Made by a program: the position numbers and the translations under genes
The notes under the pieces: generated by a model
What the model was told of the DNA's origin: nothing
Seen by the model: the letters and a program-made list of their open reading frames with translations, nothing else
Databases searched by the model: none
Assembly: GCF_038502225.1 (NCBI RefSeq)
Contig: NC_091352.1
Location: 24,852,890 to 24,916,889 of the forward strand
Source: Cherax quadricarinatus
Taxonomy: Eukaryota > Arthropoda > Malacostraca > Decapoda > Parastacidae
Direction of reading: 5' to 3'
DNA: 64,000 nucleotides
Shown: one piece after another, positions 1-12,200 of the stretch
Numbering within the stretch: the first letter of the stretch is position 1
How the letters are laid out: every line of letters begins with the position of its first letter

Positions 1-3000
1 TATGTTGAACAGAGCACAGCTCAGAGCACTCTATGTTGACTCCCTCCCTGATGTGTGTTGAACAGAGCACAGCTCAGAGCACTCTATGTTGACTCCCTCC
101 CTGAGGTGTGTTGAACAGAGCACAGCTCAGAGCACTCTATGTTGACTCCCTCCCTGAGGTATGTTGAACAGAGCACAGCTCAGAGCACTCTATGTTGACT
201 CCCTCCCTGAGGTGTGTTGAACAGAGCACAGCTCAGAGCACTCTATGTTGACTCCCTCCCTGAGGTATGTTGAACAGAGCACAGCTCAGAGCACTCTATG
301 TTGATTCCCTCCCTGAGGTGTGTTGAACAGAGCACAGCTCAGAGAACTCTATGTTGACTCCCTCCCTGAGGTGTGTTGAACAGAGCACAGCTCAGAGAAC
401 TCTATGTTGACTCCCTCCCTGAGGTGTGTTGAACAGAGCACAGCTCAGAGAACTCTATGTTGACTCCCTCCCTGAGGTATGTTGAACAGAGCACAGCTCA
501 GAGAACTCTATGTTGACTCCCTCCCTGAGGTGTGTTGAACAGAGCACAGCTCAGAGAACTCTATGTTGACTCCCTCCCTGAGGTGTGTTGAACAGAGCAC
601 AGCTCAGAGAACTCTATGTTGAGTCCCTCCCTGAGGTGTGTTGAACAGAGCACAGCTCAGAGCACTCTATGTTGACTCCCTCCCTGAGGTGTGTTGAACA
701 GAGCACAGCTCAGAGCACTCTATGTTGACTCCCTCCCTGAGGTGTGTTGAACAGAGCACAGCTCAGAGCACTCTATGTTGACTCCCTCCCTGAGGTGTGT
801 TGAACAGAGCACAGCTCAGAGCACTCTATGTTGACTCCCTCCCTGAGGTGTGTTGAACAGAGCACAGCTCAGAGCACTCTATGTTGACTCCCTCCCTGAG
901 GTGTGTTGAACAGAGCACAGCTCAGAGCACTCTATGTTGACTCCCTCCCTGAGGTATGTTGAACAGAGCACAGCTCAGAGCACTCTATGTTGACTCCCTC
1001 CCTGAGGTATGTTGAACAGAGCACAGCTCAGAGCGCTCTATGTTGACTCCCTCCCTGAGGTATGTTGAACAGAGCACAGCTCAGAGAACTCTATGTTGAC
1101 TCCCTCCCTGAGGTATGTTGAACAGAGCACAGCTCAGAGCACTCTATGTTGACTCCCTCCCTGAGGTATGTTGAACAGAGCACAGCTCAGAGCGCTCTAT
1201 GTTGACTCCCTCCCTGAGGTATGTTGAACAGAGCACAGCTCAGAGCACTCTATGTTGACTCCCTCCCTGAGGTATGTTGAACAGAGCACAGCTTAGAGCG
1301 CTCTATGTTGACTCCCTCCCTGAGGTATGTTGAACAGAGCACAGCTCAGAGCACTCTATGTTGACTCCCTCCCTGAGGTATGTTGAACAGAGCACAGCTC
1401 AGAGCGCTCTATGTTGACTCCCTCCCTGAGGTATGTTGAACAGAGCACAGCTCAGAGCACTATGTTGACTCCCTCCCTGAGGTATGTTGAACAGAGCACA
1501 GCTCAGAGCACTATGTTGACTCCCTCCCTGAGGTATGTTGAACAGAGCACAGCTCAGAGAACTCTATGTTGACTCCCTCCCTGAGGTATGTTGAACAAAG
1601 CACAGCTCAGAGCACTATGTTGACTCCCTCCCTGAGGTATGTTGAACAAAGCACAGCTCAGAGCACTATGTTGACTCCCTCCCTGAGGTATGTTGAACAG
1701 AGCACAGCTCAGAGCACTATGTTGACTCCCTCCCTGAGGTATGTTGAACAAAGCACAGCTCAGAGCACTATGTTGACTCCCTCCCTGAGGTATGTTGAAC
1801 AAAGCACAGCTCAGAGCACTATGTTGACTCCCTCCCTGAGGTATGTTGAACAGAGCACAGCTCAGAGCACTATGTTGACTCCCTCCCTGAGGTATGTTGA
1901 ACAGAGCACAGCTCAGAGCACTATGTTGACTCCCTCCCTGAGGTATGTTGAACAGAGCACAGCTCAGAGCACTATGTTGACTCCCTCCCTGAGGTATGTT
2001 GAACAGAGCACAGCTCAGAGCACTCTATGTTGACTCCCTCCCTGAGGTATGTTGAACAGAGCACAGCTCAGAGCACTCTATGTTGACTCCCTCCCTGAGG
2101 TATGTTGAACAGAGCACAGCTCAGAGCACTCTATGTTGACTCCCTCCCTGAGGTATGTTGAACAGAGCACAGCTCAGAGCACTATGTTGACTCCCTCCCT
2201 GAGGTATGTTGAACAGAGCACAGCTCAGAGCACTATGTTGACTCCCTCCCTGAGGTGTGTTGAACAAAGCACAGCTCAGAGCACTATGTTGACTCCCTCC
2301 CTGAGGTATGTTGAACAGAGCACAGCTCAGAGCACTCTATGTTGACTCCCTCCCTGAGGTGTGTTGAACAGAGCACAGCTCAGAGCACTCTATGTTGACT
2401 CCCTCCCTGAGGTATGTTGAACAGAGCACAGCTCAGAGCACTCTATGTTGACTCCCTCCCTGAGGTGTGTTGAACAGAGCACAGCTCAGAGCACTCTATG
2501 TTGACTCCCTCCCTGAGGTATGTTGAACAGAGCACAGCTCAGAGCACTCTATGTTGACTCCCTCCCTGAGGTATGTTGAACAGAGCACAGCTCAGAGCAC
2601 TCTATGTTGACTCCCTCCCTGATGTGTGTTGAACAGAGCACAGCTCAGAGCACTCTATGTTGACTCCCTCCCTGAGGTGTGTTGAACAGAGCACAGCTCA
2701 GAGCACTCTATGTTGACTCCCTCCCTGAGGTATGTTGAACAGAGCACAGCTCAGAGCACTCTATGTTGACTCCCTCCCTGAGGTGTGTTGAACAGAGCAC
2801 AGCTCAGAGCACTCTATGTTGACTCCCTCCCTGAGGTATGTTGAACAGAGCACAGCTCAGAGCACTCTATGTTGATTCCCTCCCTGAGGTGTGTTGAACA
2901 GAGCACAGCTCAGAGAACTCTATGTTGACTCCCTCCCTGAGGTGTGTTGAACAGAGCACAGCTCAGAGAACTCTATGTTGACTCCCTCCCTGAGGTGTGT

Positions 3001-5142
3001 TGAACAGAGCACAGCTCAGAGAACTCTATGTTGACTCCCTCCCTGAGGTATGTTGAACAGAGCACAGCTCAGAGAACTCTATGTTGACTCCCTCCCTGAG
3101 GTGTGTTGAACAGAGCACAGCTCAGAGAACTCTATGTTGACTCCCTCCCTGAGGTGTGTTGAACAGAGCACAGCTCAGAGAACTCTATGTTGAGTCCCTC
3201 CCTGAGGTGTGTTGAACAGAGCACAGCTCAGAGCACTCTATGTTGACTCCCTCCCTGAGGTGTGTTGAACAGAGCACAGCTCAGAGCACTCTATGTTGAC
3301 TCCCTCCCTGAGGTGTGTTGAACAGAGCACAGCTCAGAGCACTCTATGTTGACTCCCTCCCTGAGGTGTGTTGAACAGAGCACAGCTCAGAGCACTCTAT
3401 GTTGACTCCCTCCCTGAGGTGTGTTGAACAGAGCACAGCTCAGAGCACTCTATGTTGACTCCCTCCCTGAGGTGTGTTGAACAGAGCACAGCTCAGAGCA
3501 CTCTATGTTGACTCCCTCCCTGAGGTATGTTGAACAGAGCACAGCTCAGAGCACTCTATGTTGACTCCCTCCCTGAGGTATGTTGAACAGAGCACAGCTC
3601 AGAGCGCTCTATGTTGACTCCCTCCCTGAGGTATGTTGAACAGAGCACAGCTCAGAGAACTCTATGTTGACTCCCTCCCTGAGGTATGTTGAACAGAGCA
3701 CAGCTCAGAGCACTCTATGTTGACTCCCTCCCTGAGGTATGTTGAACAGAGCACAGCTCAGAGCGCTCTATGTTGACTCCCTCCCTGAGGTATGTTGAAC
3801 AGAGCACAGCTCAGAGCACTCTATGTTGACTCCCTCCCTGAGGTATGTTGAACAGAGCACAGCTTAGAGCGCTCTATGTTGACTCCCTCCCTGAGGTATG
3901 TTGAACAGAGCACAGCTCAGAGCACTCTATGTTGACTCCCTCCCTGAGGTATGTTGAACAGAGCACAGCTCAGAGCGCTCTATGTTGACTCCCTCCCTGA
4001 GGTATGTTGAACAGAGCACAGCTCAGAGCACTATGTTGACTCCCTCCCTGAGGTATGTTGAACAGAGCACAGCTCAGAGCACTATGTTGACTCCCTCCCT
4101 GAGGTATGTTGAACAGAGCACAGCTCAGAGCACTATGTTGACTCCCTCCCTGAGGTATGTTGAACAAAGCACAGCTCAGAGCACTATGTTGACTCCCTCC
4201 CTGAGGTATGTTGAACAAAGCACAGCTCAGAGCACTATGTTGACTCCCTCCCTGAGGTATGTTGAACAGAGCACAGCTCAGAGCACTATGTTGACTCCCT
4301 CCCTGAGGTATGTTGAACAAAGCACAGCTCAGAGCACTATGTTGACTCCCTCCCTGAGGTATGTTGAACAAAGCACAGCTCAGAGCACTATGTTGACTCC
4401 CTCCCTGAGGTATGTTGAACAGAGCACAGCTCAGAGCACTATGTTGACTCCCTCCCTGAGGTATGTTGAACAGAGCACAGCTCAGAGCACTATGTTGACT
4501 CCCTCCCTGAGGTATGTTGAACAGAGCACAGCTCAGAGCACTATGTTGACTCCCTCCCTGAGGTATGTTGAACAGAGCACAGCTCAGAGCACTATGTTGA
4601 CTCCCTCCCTGAGGTATGTTGAACAGAGCACAGCTCAGAGCACTATGTTGACTCCCTCCCTGAGGTATGTTGAACAGAGCACAGCTCAGAGCACTCTATG
4701 TTGACTCCCTCCCTGAGGTATGTTGAACAGAGCACAGCTCAGAGCACTCTATGTTGACTCCCTCCCTGAGGTATGTTGAACAGAGCACAGCTCAGAGCAC
4801 TCTATGTTGACTCCCTCCCTGAGGTATGTTGAACAGAGCACAGCTCAGAGCACTATGTTGACTCCCTCCCTGAGGTATGTTGAACAGAGCACAGCTCAGA
4901 GCACTATGTTGACTCCCTCCCTGAGGTATGTTGAACAGAGCACAGCTCAGAGCACTATGTTGACTCCCTCCCTGAGGTATGTTGAACAGAGCACAGCTCA
5001 GAGCACTCTATGTTGACTCCCTCCCTGAGGTATGTTGAACAGAGCACAGCTCAGAGCACTATGTTGACTCCCTCCCTGAGGTATGTTGAACAGAGCACAG
5101 CTCAGAGCACTATGTTGACTCCCTCCCTGAGGTGTGTTGAAC
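1..5142. repeat. Higher-order duplication of about 2.57 kb inside the minisatellite
   Basis: Diagnostic variants recur at a constant 2571-bp offset: ttgattccc at 301 and 2872, gagtccc at 621 and 3192, gcttagagc at 1291 and 3862, agagcgctc at 1401 and 3972. After a 2-bp change (gaactc against gcac near 1556) the offset becomes 2569. After two extra 51-bp units it becomes 2671. The array therefore grew by duplicating a block of about 49 units, not only by single-unit slippage. Confidence 0.88.
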
Positions 5143-5550
5143 AGAGCACAGCTCAGAGCACTATGTTGACTCCCTCCCTGAGGTGTGTTGAACAGAGCAC
5201 AGCTCAGAGCACTATGTTGACTCCCTCCCTGAGGTATGTTGAACAGAGCACAGCTCAGAGCACTATGTTGACTCCCTCCCTGAGGTATGTTGAACAGAGC
5301 ACAGCTCAGAGCACTATGTTGACTCCCTCCCTGAGGTATGTTGAACAGAGCACAGCTCAGAGCACTATGTTGACTCCCTCCCTGAGGTATGTTGAACAGA
5401 GCACAGCTCAGAGCACTATGTTGACTCCCTCCCTGATGTGTGTTGAACAAAGCACAGCTCAGAGCACTATGTTGACTCCCTCCCTGATGTGTGTTGAACA
5501 AAGCACAGCTCAGAGCACTATGTTGACTCCCTCCCTGATGTGTGTTGAAC
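1..5550. repeat. 53/51-bp minisatellite, about 106 units, truncated at window start
   Basis: Head-to-tail array whose unit contains tgttgaacagagcacagctc and tgactccctccctgagg. Two unit lengths occur: 53 bp (gcactctatg) and 51 bp (gcactatg, lacking ct). Other variants are gcgctc, gaactc, aacaaag and gatgtg. The 51-bp form is a multiple of three, so runs of it create long open frames on both strands (for example 3982-4704 plus and 4998-5552 minus). These carry an exact 17-residue repeat, begin and end inside the array, and change with every 53-bp unit, so I read them as artefacts. The array ends sharply at 5550. Confidence 0.97.
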
Positions 5551-5580
5551 ACATATTGCAGAATATTCTAGTAAAAGTTG

Positions 5581-5845
5581 CAAAGTATTGCCTGGTAGGC
5601 AAAGCTCACGCTTCACACGCTGAGAGTCCAGGTTCGATTCTCGGCAAGGGTAGAAACATTGGGCGTGTTTCCTTACACAAGTTGTTCCTGTTGACCCAAC
5701 AGTAAAATAGGTACCTGGGTGTTAGTGGACTGGTGTGGGTCGCATCCTGGGACAAAATTGACCTAATTTGCGGGAAATGCTCAGCATAACAAGTGGCTTT
5801 CTATATAGTAGTATGTCACTGATGTCAGCTATGTCTGTATACCTT
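5581..5845 (+). mobile_element. tRNA-derived SINE (family S1), 5' part; 3' end resumes at 6295-6353
   Basis: The head resembles a tRNA gene: an A-box-like stretch near 5591-5606 (cctggtaggcaaagc) and a B box ggttcgattc at 5631-5640, the internal RNA polymerase III promoter. A body follows with cctgggtgttagtgg, gtgggtcgcatcctggg, acaaaattgacctaatttgc and atgtcactgatgtcagc. The copy breaks at 5845 in gtctgtatacctt. The same 13 bases restart at 6295 and run into cttgtacat and a tail of aataaagatatttattt, so this SINE is split by a later insertion. Other S1 copies in the window: 9271, 13640 (minus), 18838, 20497 and 49808 (minus). Confidence 0.85.
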
Positions 5846-6294
5846 AAACCATACCTCCGGCCGGGATTGAACCCGCGGTCATAGAGTCTCAAAACTCCAG
5901 CCCGTCGCGTAAGCCACTAGACCAGCTAGCTACAATAAGATTCATCCAACTAGGTATATTTCTACACCATAGGAAAGTTAGCACAGGCACCTCTGTGACC
6001 ACAAATGCAAGTTTTTACAGACGAATCTCCAGCTAGCGTGGAGGGACTTGAGATAGAGTTCGTCACGGCCACGCTAGCTGGAGATTCGTCTGTAAAAACT
6101 TGCATTTGTGGTCACAGAGGTGCCTGTGCTAACTTTCCTATGGTGTAGAAATATACCTAGTTGGATGAATCTTATTGTGGCTAGCTGGTCTAGTGGCTAA
6201 CGCGACGGGCTGGAGTTTTGAGACTCTATGACCGCGGGTTCAATCCCGGCCGGGGGTATGGTTTATTTGCAATCGTGTCATTACGATTTCTTGA
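5846..6294 (+). mobile_element. Foldback SINE (family S2) inserted in the S1 SINE
   Basis: Arms 5846-6041 and 6069-6264, each 196 nt, are reverse complements with only a few mismatches and no net indel, around a 27-nt loop. The right arm holds a tRNA-like head at about 6175-6256: tggtctagtggctaacgcg resembles an A box and gggttcaatccc a B box. A tail with caatcgtgtcattacgattt follows. A 13-bp target duplication, gtctgtatacctt, lies at 5833-5845 and 6295-6307. What is seen is a complete palindromic insertion; how the palindrome formed is inference. Confidence 0.85.
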
Positions 6295-6307
6295 GTCTGT
6301 ATACCTT

Positions 6308-6353
6308 GTACATTAATTTGGAGGAATAAAGATATTTATTTATTTATTTATTC
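6308..6353 (+). mobile_element. 3' tail of the interrupted S1 SINE
   Basis: After the second copy of gtctgtatacctt the S1 end resumes with gtacat, then gaataaagatattta and a (ttta)n run. This matches the 3' ends of S1 copies at about 19110 and 22675. Confidence 0.8.
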
Positions 6354-6957
6354 GTAATTTCCCTGAGGTTGAACACAAAACTTTAGAAAAAATATCAAGT
6401 TGCTTAGTGTGTATTATCTAAGTGAGTCACATATAGAAAACCTGAAGGCACTCTCCCAGTGCCATACTTCCTCCTGGCACTTCCTGCATGTAAACAGGAG
6501 GGGAGGGAATACACAATGATATCTTGTAAAAGTGACATGAAATTCGCAAAAAAAAGACGGAATCGGATGAAAAACTTGAGTAACAACCAAGTCTACTTAG
6601 ACCTGGTTCTTAAAGTCATTTTGTTATTGCACTGTCACTCACAGAGGTGTATGTACCATTGGTTCTGTGGTTCCCACCTGATCTGCCATGACTACCATGT
6701 CTCTACGTCTACCACTAGTAGTGGAAAATCAGTCAGAGCGGTCACCTTCACCAGCGGTGTTTAGCCAGCTATGATATCCTGCTCGACTCACCCCGTGGTC
6801 AGTCACTCTCAGAGGTCGCTATCCTAATCCCTGTGATAACCAATCAAGAAGATATTTTTAGTTTCATTTATTAGATACCAAAGAAACAGATATGATTTTT
6901 ATTTGACTGGATTTATCAGACTTACTCCTGCTAAACCTCTTGAACACATCTTATTCC
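6354..6957. other. Unassigned sequence
   Basis: No repeat family or coding signature recognised. Overlapping short open frames lie at 6404-6586 (minus) and 6459-6764 (plus), without a domain or codon pattern I can support. Confidence 0.5.
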
Positions 6958-7108
6958 TCATGAGTCATGTTCTCCAAGAGAACATGACTCATGAAATCGT
7001 AATGACATGATTGCAAACAAACCATACCACGGACGGGGATAGAACCCGCGATCTGGAGTTTTGAGACTCTCTGATCGCGGGTTCTATTCCCGTCCGTGGT
7101 ATGGGTTT
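6958..7108 (-). mobile_element. Second foldback SINE (family S2), with an extra 3' hairpin
   Basis: Read on the minus strand, it begins at 7108 with aaaccc-atacc. Two head arms follow (7073-7108 and 7019-7053, one bulged base) around a 19-nt loop, then the S2 tail with caatcatgtcattacgattt. Beyond the tail is a perfect 17-bp hairpin, 6958-6974 with 6978-6994, loop caa. B-box-like gggttctattccc is visible in the head. I could not find a target duplication. Confidence 0.75.
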
Positions 7109-7387
7109 CTTAGATTCTTAGAGGTCATCCATTTTTAATAGTTATAGGATTTCCATAAAGTTAATCTCATTTCCTGAAAGAGGAAATCATTAGCTAAGAA
7201 AGAATTACAAACCACAAACCACACATGCGGGTTTATGTACTGTTATTCTTCAAGGTACATAACAACATATAATATATATTAAAAGTCAGTCATTAAGGTA
7301 TAAAATAAACTTAAGTCTGTAAAAACACAGTTATATCGTTTTACAAATTTTATTTTTCAACATTCCATTAGAATGGTGTGCAGTACA
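7109..7387. other. Unassigned AT-rich spacer
   Basis: AT-rich sequence leading into the 15-bp array. I see no gene or recognised repeat. Confidence 0.5.
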
Positions 7388-8311
7388 AGGTAAACATTTC
7401 AAAGGTAAACATTACAAAGGTAAACATTACAAAGGTAAACATTACAAAGGTAAACACTACAAAGGTAAACATTGCAAAGGTAAACATTACAAAGGTAAAC
7501 ATTACAAAGGTAAACATTACAAAGGTAAACATTACAAAGGTAAACATTACAAAGGAAAACATTACAAAGGTAAACATTACAAAGGAAAACATTACAAAGG
7601 TAAACATTACAAAGGTAAACATTGCAAAGGAAAACATTACAAAGGTAAACATTACAAAGGTAAACATTACAAAGGTAAACATTACAAAGGTAAACATTAC
7701 AAAGGTAAACATTACAAAGGTAAACATTACGAAGGTAAACATTACAAAGGTAAACATTACAAAGGTAAACATTACAAAGTAAACATTACAAAGGTAAACA
7801 TTACAAAGGTAAACATTGCAAAGGAAAACATTACAAAGGTAAACATTACAAAGGTAAACATTACAAAGGTAAACATTACAAAGGTAAACATTACAAAGGT
7901 AAACATTACAAAGGTAAACATTACAAAGGTAAACATTACAAAGGTAAACATTACAAAGGAAAACATTACAAAGGTAAACATTACAAAGGAAAACATTACA
8001 AAGGTAAACATTACAAAGGTAAACATTACAAAGGTAAACATTACAAAGGTAAACATTACAAAGGTAAACATTACAAAGGTAAACATTACAAAGGTAAACA
8101 TTACAAAGTAAACATTACAAATGTAAACATTACAAAGGTAAACATTACAAAGGTAAACATTACAAAGGTAAACATTACAAAGGTAAACATTACAAAGGTG
8201 AACATTGCAAAGGTAAACATTACAAAGGTAAACATTACAAAGGTAAACATTACAAAGGTAAACATTACAAAGGTAAACATTACAAAGGTAAACATTACAA
8301 AGGTAAACATT
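7388..8311. repeat. 15-bp tandem array, about 61 units
   Basis: Unit aaaggtaaacattac with minor variants (aaaggaaaac, cattgc) and one-base deletions near 7778 and 8107. Because 15 is a multiple of three, both strands carry open frames of a five-residue repeat (KVNIT or its antisense) that break at the single-base deletions. I treat these frames as artefacts. Confidence 0.97.
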
Positions 8312-9270
8312 AAATACAGGTACAAACATGTCAAGGGATGTTTTCCGGGCTTATCCTGGGTCACACAGATTATTCATCTTCTAGCAACATCTAGATTCCC
8401 ATTCATTCTTCTGTTTATTTAGTGGGAATAACATCGTGTCTCTACTCAACTTATTTACAAATCTTCAATATCTATCATGGCAGACATCTTTTCCTTCCCT
8501 TGTATTATCATACAGTCGACAGTCTCAAGGGTAATTAGAGAAATCCATGGACGATAATAAAGGTTACCTTATTACCTAGATATGTAACTCTTTACATATT
8601 ATAAAGAATATAAATCTGTATCTGTGTACATCAATTTGGCATCCTATCCATTAAAGGTGCCAAATATTATAGATTTTATCCTGGTAATCTCAAGAATTTG
8701 GAAGCCAAGATAGAGAGGCTGATTAACCATTAACATTTATTTTTGGGAGTTACAAATGATTGTCTAGTCCTAAACAAGTATTATTATTTGAAAATGAACC
8801 TTATGCACCTTTGGACAAAAGCTTTGTTATATTTATTTACCAATGCATTTCACCATTGTTAGGAATATTAACCACTGACTTCCCATAGGCTGTATTATAG
8901 GTAAACTTAAATGCCTTAGGCTGGATGGGACGCTGTGTTCTGTTTTTTTCCTCAATATTAGTATTAATAAATGATACATCAACATCTGAAGAAAATACAA
9001 CTGATGAAAATACAACTGATGAAAATACAACTTGTCTGTAGACGATAACTTGCTATCAATATATTAACAACTTTAAGCAACTTTTTTCCCTTCAGATGTG
9101 AGTGTATCTTCGTAATGAGTAGGTAACATCTCATCTCTTATGTATACATGTGAGGAAATTATGTGAAGAGCATCTGTAAACCTACCTACCTATGGTTTTA
9201 TAGGCTTATCATCAAAATCTAATACATTTTATACCCCTGACCTACAGCATCAAATGCATCTTTCTCTTCT
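8312..9270. other. Unassigned AT-rich sequence
   Basis: About 960 bp of apparently single-copy, AT-rich sequence. A short imperfect repeat of caactgatgaaaata lies near 8998-9030. No gene recognised. Confidence 0.5.
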
Positions 9271-12200
9271 TTCCGAGATCTGGTGGTAAAAGCTCTCGCT
9301 TCGCACGGTGAGGGTCCGGGTTCGATTCCCGGCGAAGGGCTGGAAAGATTTGACGTGTTTCCTTACACCTGTTATCTATATTCACCCATCAGTAAAATGG
9401 GTACCTGGGTGTTAGTGGACTGGTGTGGGTCGCATCCTGGGTGTTAGTGGGCAGGTGTGGGTCGCATCCTGGGTGTTAGTGGACTGGTGTGGGTGGCATC
9501 CTGGGTGTTAGTGGACTGGAGTGGGTCGCATCCTGGGTGTTAGTGGACTGGTGTGGGTCGCATCCTGGGTGTTAGTGGACTTGTGTGGGTCGCATCCTGG
9601 GTGTTAGTGGACTGGTGTGGGTCGCATCCTGGGTGTTAGTGGACTGGTGTGGGTCGCATCCTGGGTGTTAGTGGACTGGTGTGGGTCGCATCCTGGGTGT
9701 TAGTGGACTGGTGTGGGTCGCATCCTGGGAGTTAGTGGACTGGTGTGGGTCGCATCCTGGGTGTTAGTGGACTGGTGTGGGTCGCATCCTGGGTGTTAGT
9801 GGACTGGTGTGGGTCGCATCCTGGGAGTTAGTGGACTGGTGTGGGTCGCATCCTGGGAGTTAGTGGACTGGTGTGGGTCACATCCTGGGTGTTAGTGGAC
9901 TGGTGTGGGTCGCATCCTGGGTGTTAGTGGACTGGTGTGGGTCCCATCCTGGGTGTTAGTGGACTGGTGTGGGTCGCATCCTGGGTGTTAGTGGACTGGT
10001 GTGGGTCCCATCCTGGGTGTTAGTGGACTGGTGTGGGTCGCATCCTGGGTGTTAGTGGACTGGTGTGGGTCACATCCTGGGAGTTAGTGGACTGGTGTGG
10101 GTCGCATCCTGGGTGTTAGTGGACTGGTGTGGGTCGCATCCTGGGTGTTAGTGGACTGGTGTGGGTCGCATCCTGGGAGTTAGTGGACTGGTGTGGGTCG
10201 CATCCTGGGAGTTAGTGGACTGGCGTGGGTCACATCCTGGGTGTTAGTGAACTGGTGTGGGTCGCATCCTGGGTGTTAGTGGACTGGTGTGGGTCCCATC
10301 CTGGGTGTTAGTGGACTGGTGTGGGTCGCATCCTGGGTGTTAGTGGAGTGGTGTGGGTCCCATCCTGGGTGTTAGTGGACTGGTGTGGGTTGCATCCTGG
10401 GTGTTAGTGGACTGGTGTGGGTCGCATCCTGGGAGTTAGTGGACTGGTGTGGGTCGCATCCTGGGTGTTAGTGGACTGGTGTGGGTCGCATCCTGGGTGT
10501 TAGTGGACTGGTGTGGGTCGCATCCTGGGTGTTAGTGGACTGGTGTGGGTCGCATCCTGGGTGTTAGTGGACTGGTGTGGGTCGCATCCTGGGAGGTAGT
10601 GGACTGGTGTGGGTCGCATCCTGGGTGTTAGTGGACTGGTGTGGGTCGCATCCTGGGTGTTAGTGGACTGGTGTGGGTCGCATCCTGGGAGTTAATGGAC
10701 TGGTGTGGGTCGCATCCTGGGAGTTAGTGGACTGGTGTGGGTCACATCCTGGGTGTTAGTGGACTGGTGTGGGTCGCATCCTGGGTGTTAGTGGACTGGT
10801 GTGGGTCCCATCCTGGGTGTTAGTGGACTGGTGTGGGTCGCATCCTGGGTGTTAGTGGACTGGTGTGGGTCCCATCCTGGGTGTTAGTGGACTGGTGTGG
10901 GTCGCATCCTGGGTGTTAGTGGAATGGTGTGGGTCGCATCCTGGGAGTTAGTGGACTGGTGTGGGTCGCATCCTGGGTGTTAGTGGACTGGTGTGGGTCG
11001 CATCCTGGGAGTTAGTGGACTGGTGTGGGTCGCATCCTGGGTGTTAGTGGACTGGTGTGGGTCGCAGTTAGTGGACTGGTGTGGGTCGCATCCTGGGTGT
11101 TAGTGGACTGGTGTGGGTCGCATCCTGGGTGTTAGTGGACTGGTGTGGGTCGCATCCTGGGTGTTAGTGGACTGGTGTGGGTCGCACCCTGGGTGTTAGT
11201 GGACTGGTGTGGGTCGCATCCTGGGAGTTAGTGGAATGGTGTGGGTCGCATACTGGGTGTTAGTGGACTGGTGTGGGTCGCATCCTGGGTGTTAGTGGAC
11301 TGGTGTGGGTCGCATCCTGGGAGTTAGTGGACTGGTGTGGGTCGCATCCTGGGAGTTAGTGGACTGGTGTGGGTCACATCCTGGGTGTTAGTGGACTGGT
11401 GTGGGTCGCATCCTGGGTGTTAGTGGATTGGTGTGGGTCCCATCCTGGGTGTTAGTGGACTGGTGTGGGTCGCATCCTGGGTGTTAGTGGACTGGTGTGG
11501 GTCCCATCCTGGGTGTTAGTGGACTGGTGTGGGTCCCATCCTGGGTGTTAGTGGACTGGTGTGGGTCCCATCCTGGGTGTTAGTGGACTGGTGTGGGTCA
11601 CATCCTGGGTGTTAGTGGACTGGTGTGGGTCCCATCCTTGGTGTTAGTGGACTGATGTGGGTCGCATCCTGGGTGTTAGTGGACTGGTGTGGGTCGCATC
11701 CTGGGTGTTAGTGGACTGGTGTGGGTCGCATCCTGGGTGTTAGTGGACTGGTGTGGGTCGCATCCTGGGTGTTAGTGGACTGGTGTGGGTCGCATCCTGG
11801 GTGTTAGTGGACTGGTGTGGGTCGCATCCTGGGTGTTAGTGGACTGGTGTGGGTCGCATCCTGGGAGGTAGTGGACTGGTGTGGGTCACCTCCTGGGTGT
11901 TAGTGGACTGGTGTGGGTCGCATCCTGGGTGTTAGTGGACTGGTGTGGGTCCCATCCTGGGTGTTAGTGGACTGGTGTGGGTCGCATCCTGGGTGTTAGT
12001 GGACTGGTGTGGGTCCCATCCTGGGTGTTAGTGGACTGGTGTGGGTCCCATCCTGGGTGTTAGTGGACTGGTGTGGGTCCCATCCTGGGTGTTAGTGGAC
12101 TGGTGTGGGTCACATCCTGGGAGTTAGTGGACTGGTGTGGGTCCCATCCTTGGTGTTAGTGAACTGGTGTGGGTCGCATCCTGGGTGTTAGTGGACTGGT

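Noticed and set aside
1..5550. CRISPR array
   Set aside because: Units are contiguous with no unique spacers and no cas genes, and the sequence is eukaryotic in character. The same applies to the 34-bp array at 55662.
5591..5660. Possible tRNA gene (also at 6175, 9275, 18842, 20502, 32900, 54300)
   Set aside because: Each is followed by a SINE body, is multicopy, and lacks a clean acceptor stem; they are SINE heads, not tRNA genes.
1566..5705. Long open frames of a 17-residue repeat on both strands
   Set aside because: They exist only where 51-bp units run together, break at 53-bp units, begin and end in the array, and occur on both strands at once.
6459..6764. 101-codon plus-strand frame
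   Set aside because: Overlapped by an opposite-strand frame; no domain and no recognisable start or splice context.
7368..8422. Repetitive lysine/asparagine- and phenylalanine/methionine-rich frames
   Set aside because: Product of a 15-bp unit divisible by three; single-base deletions in the array end them.
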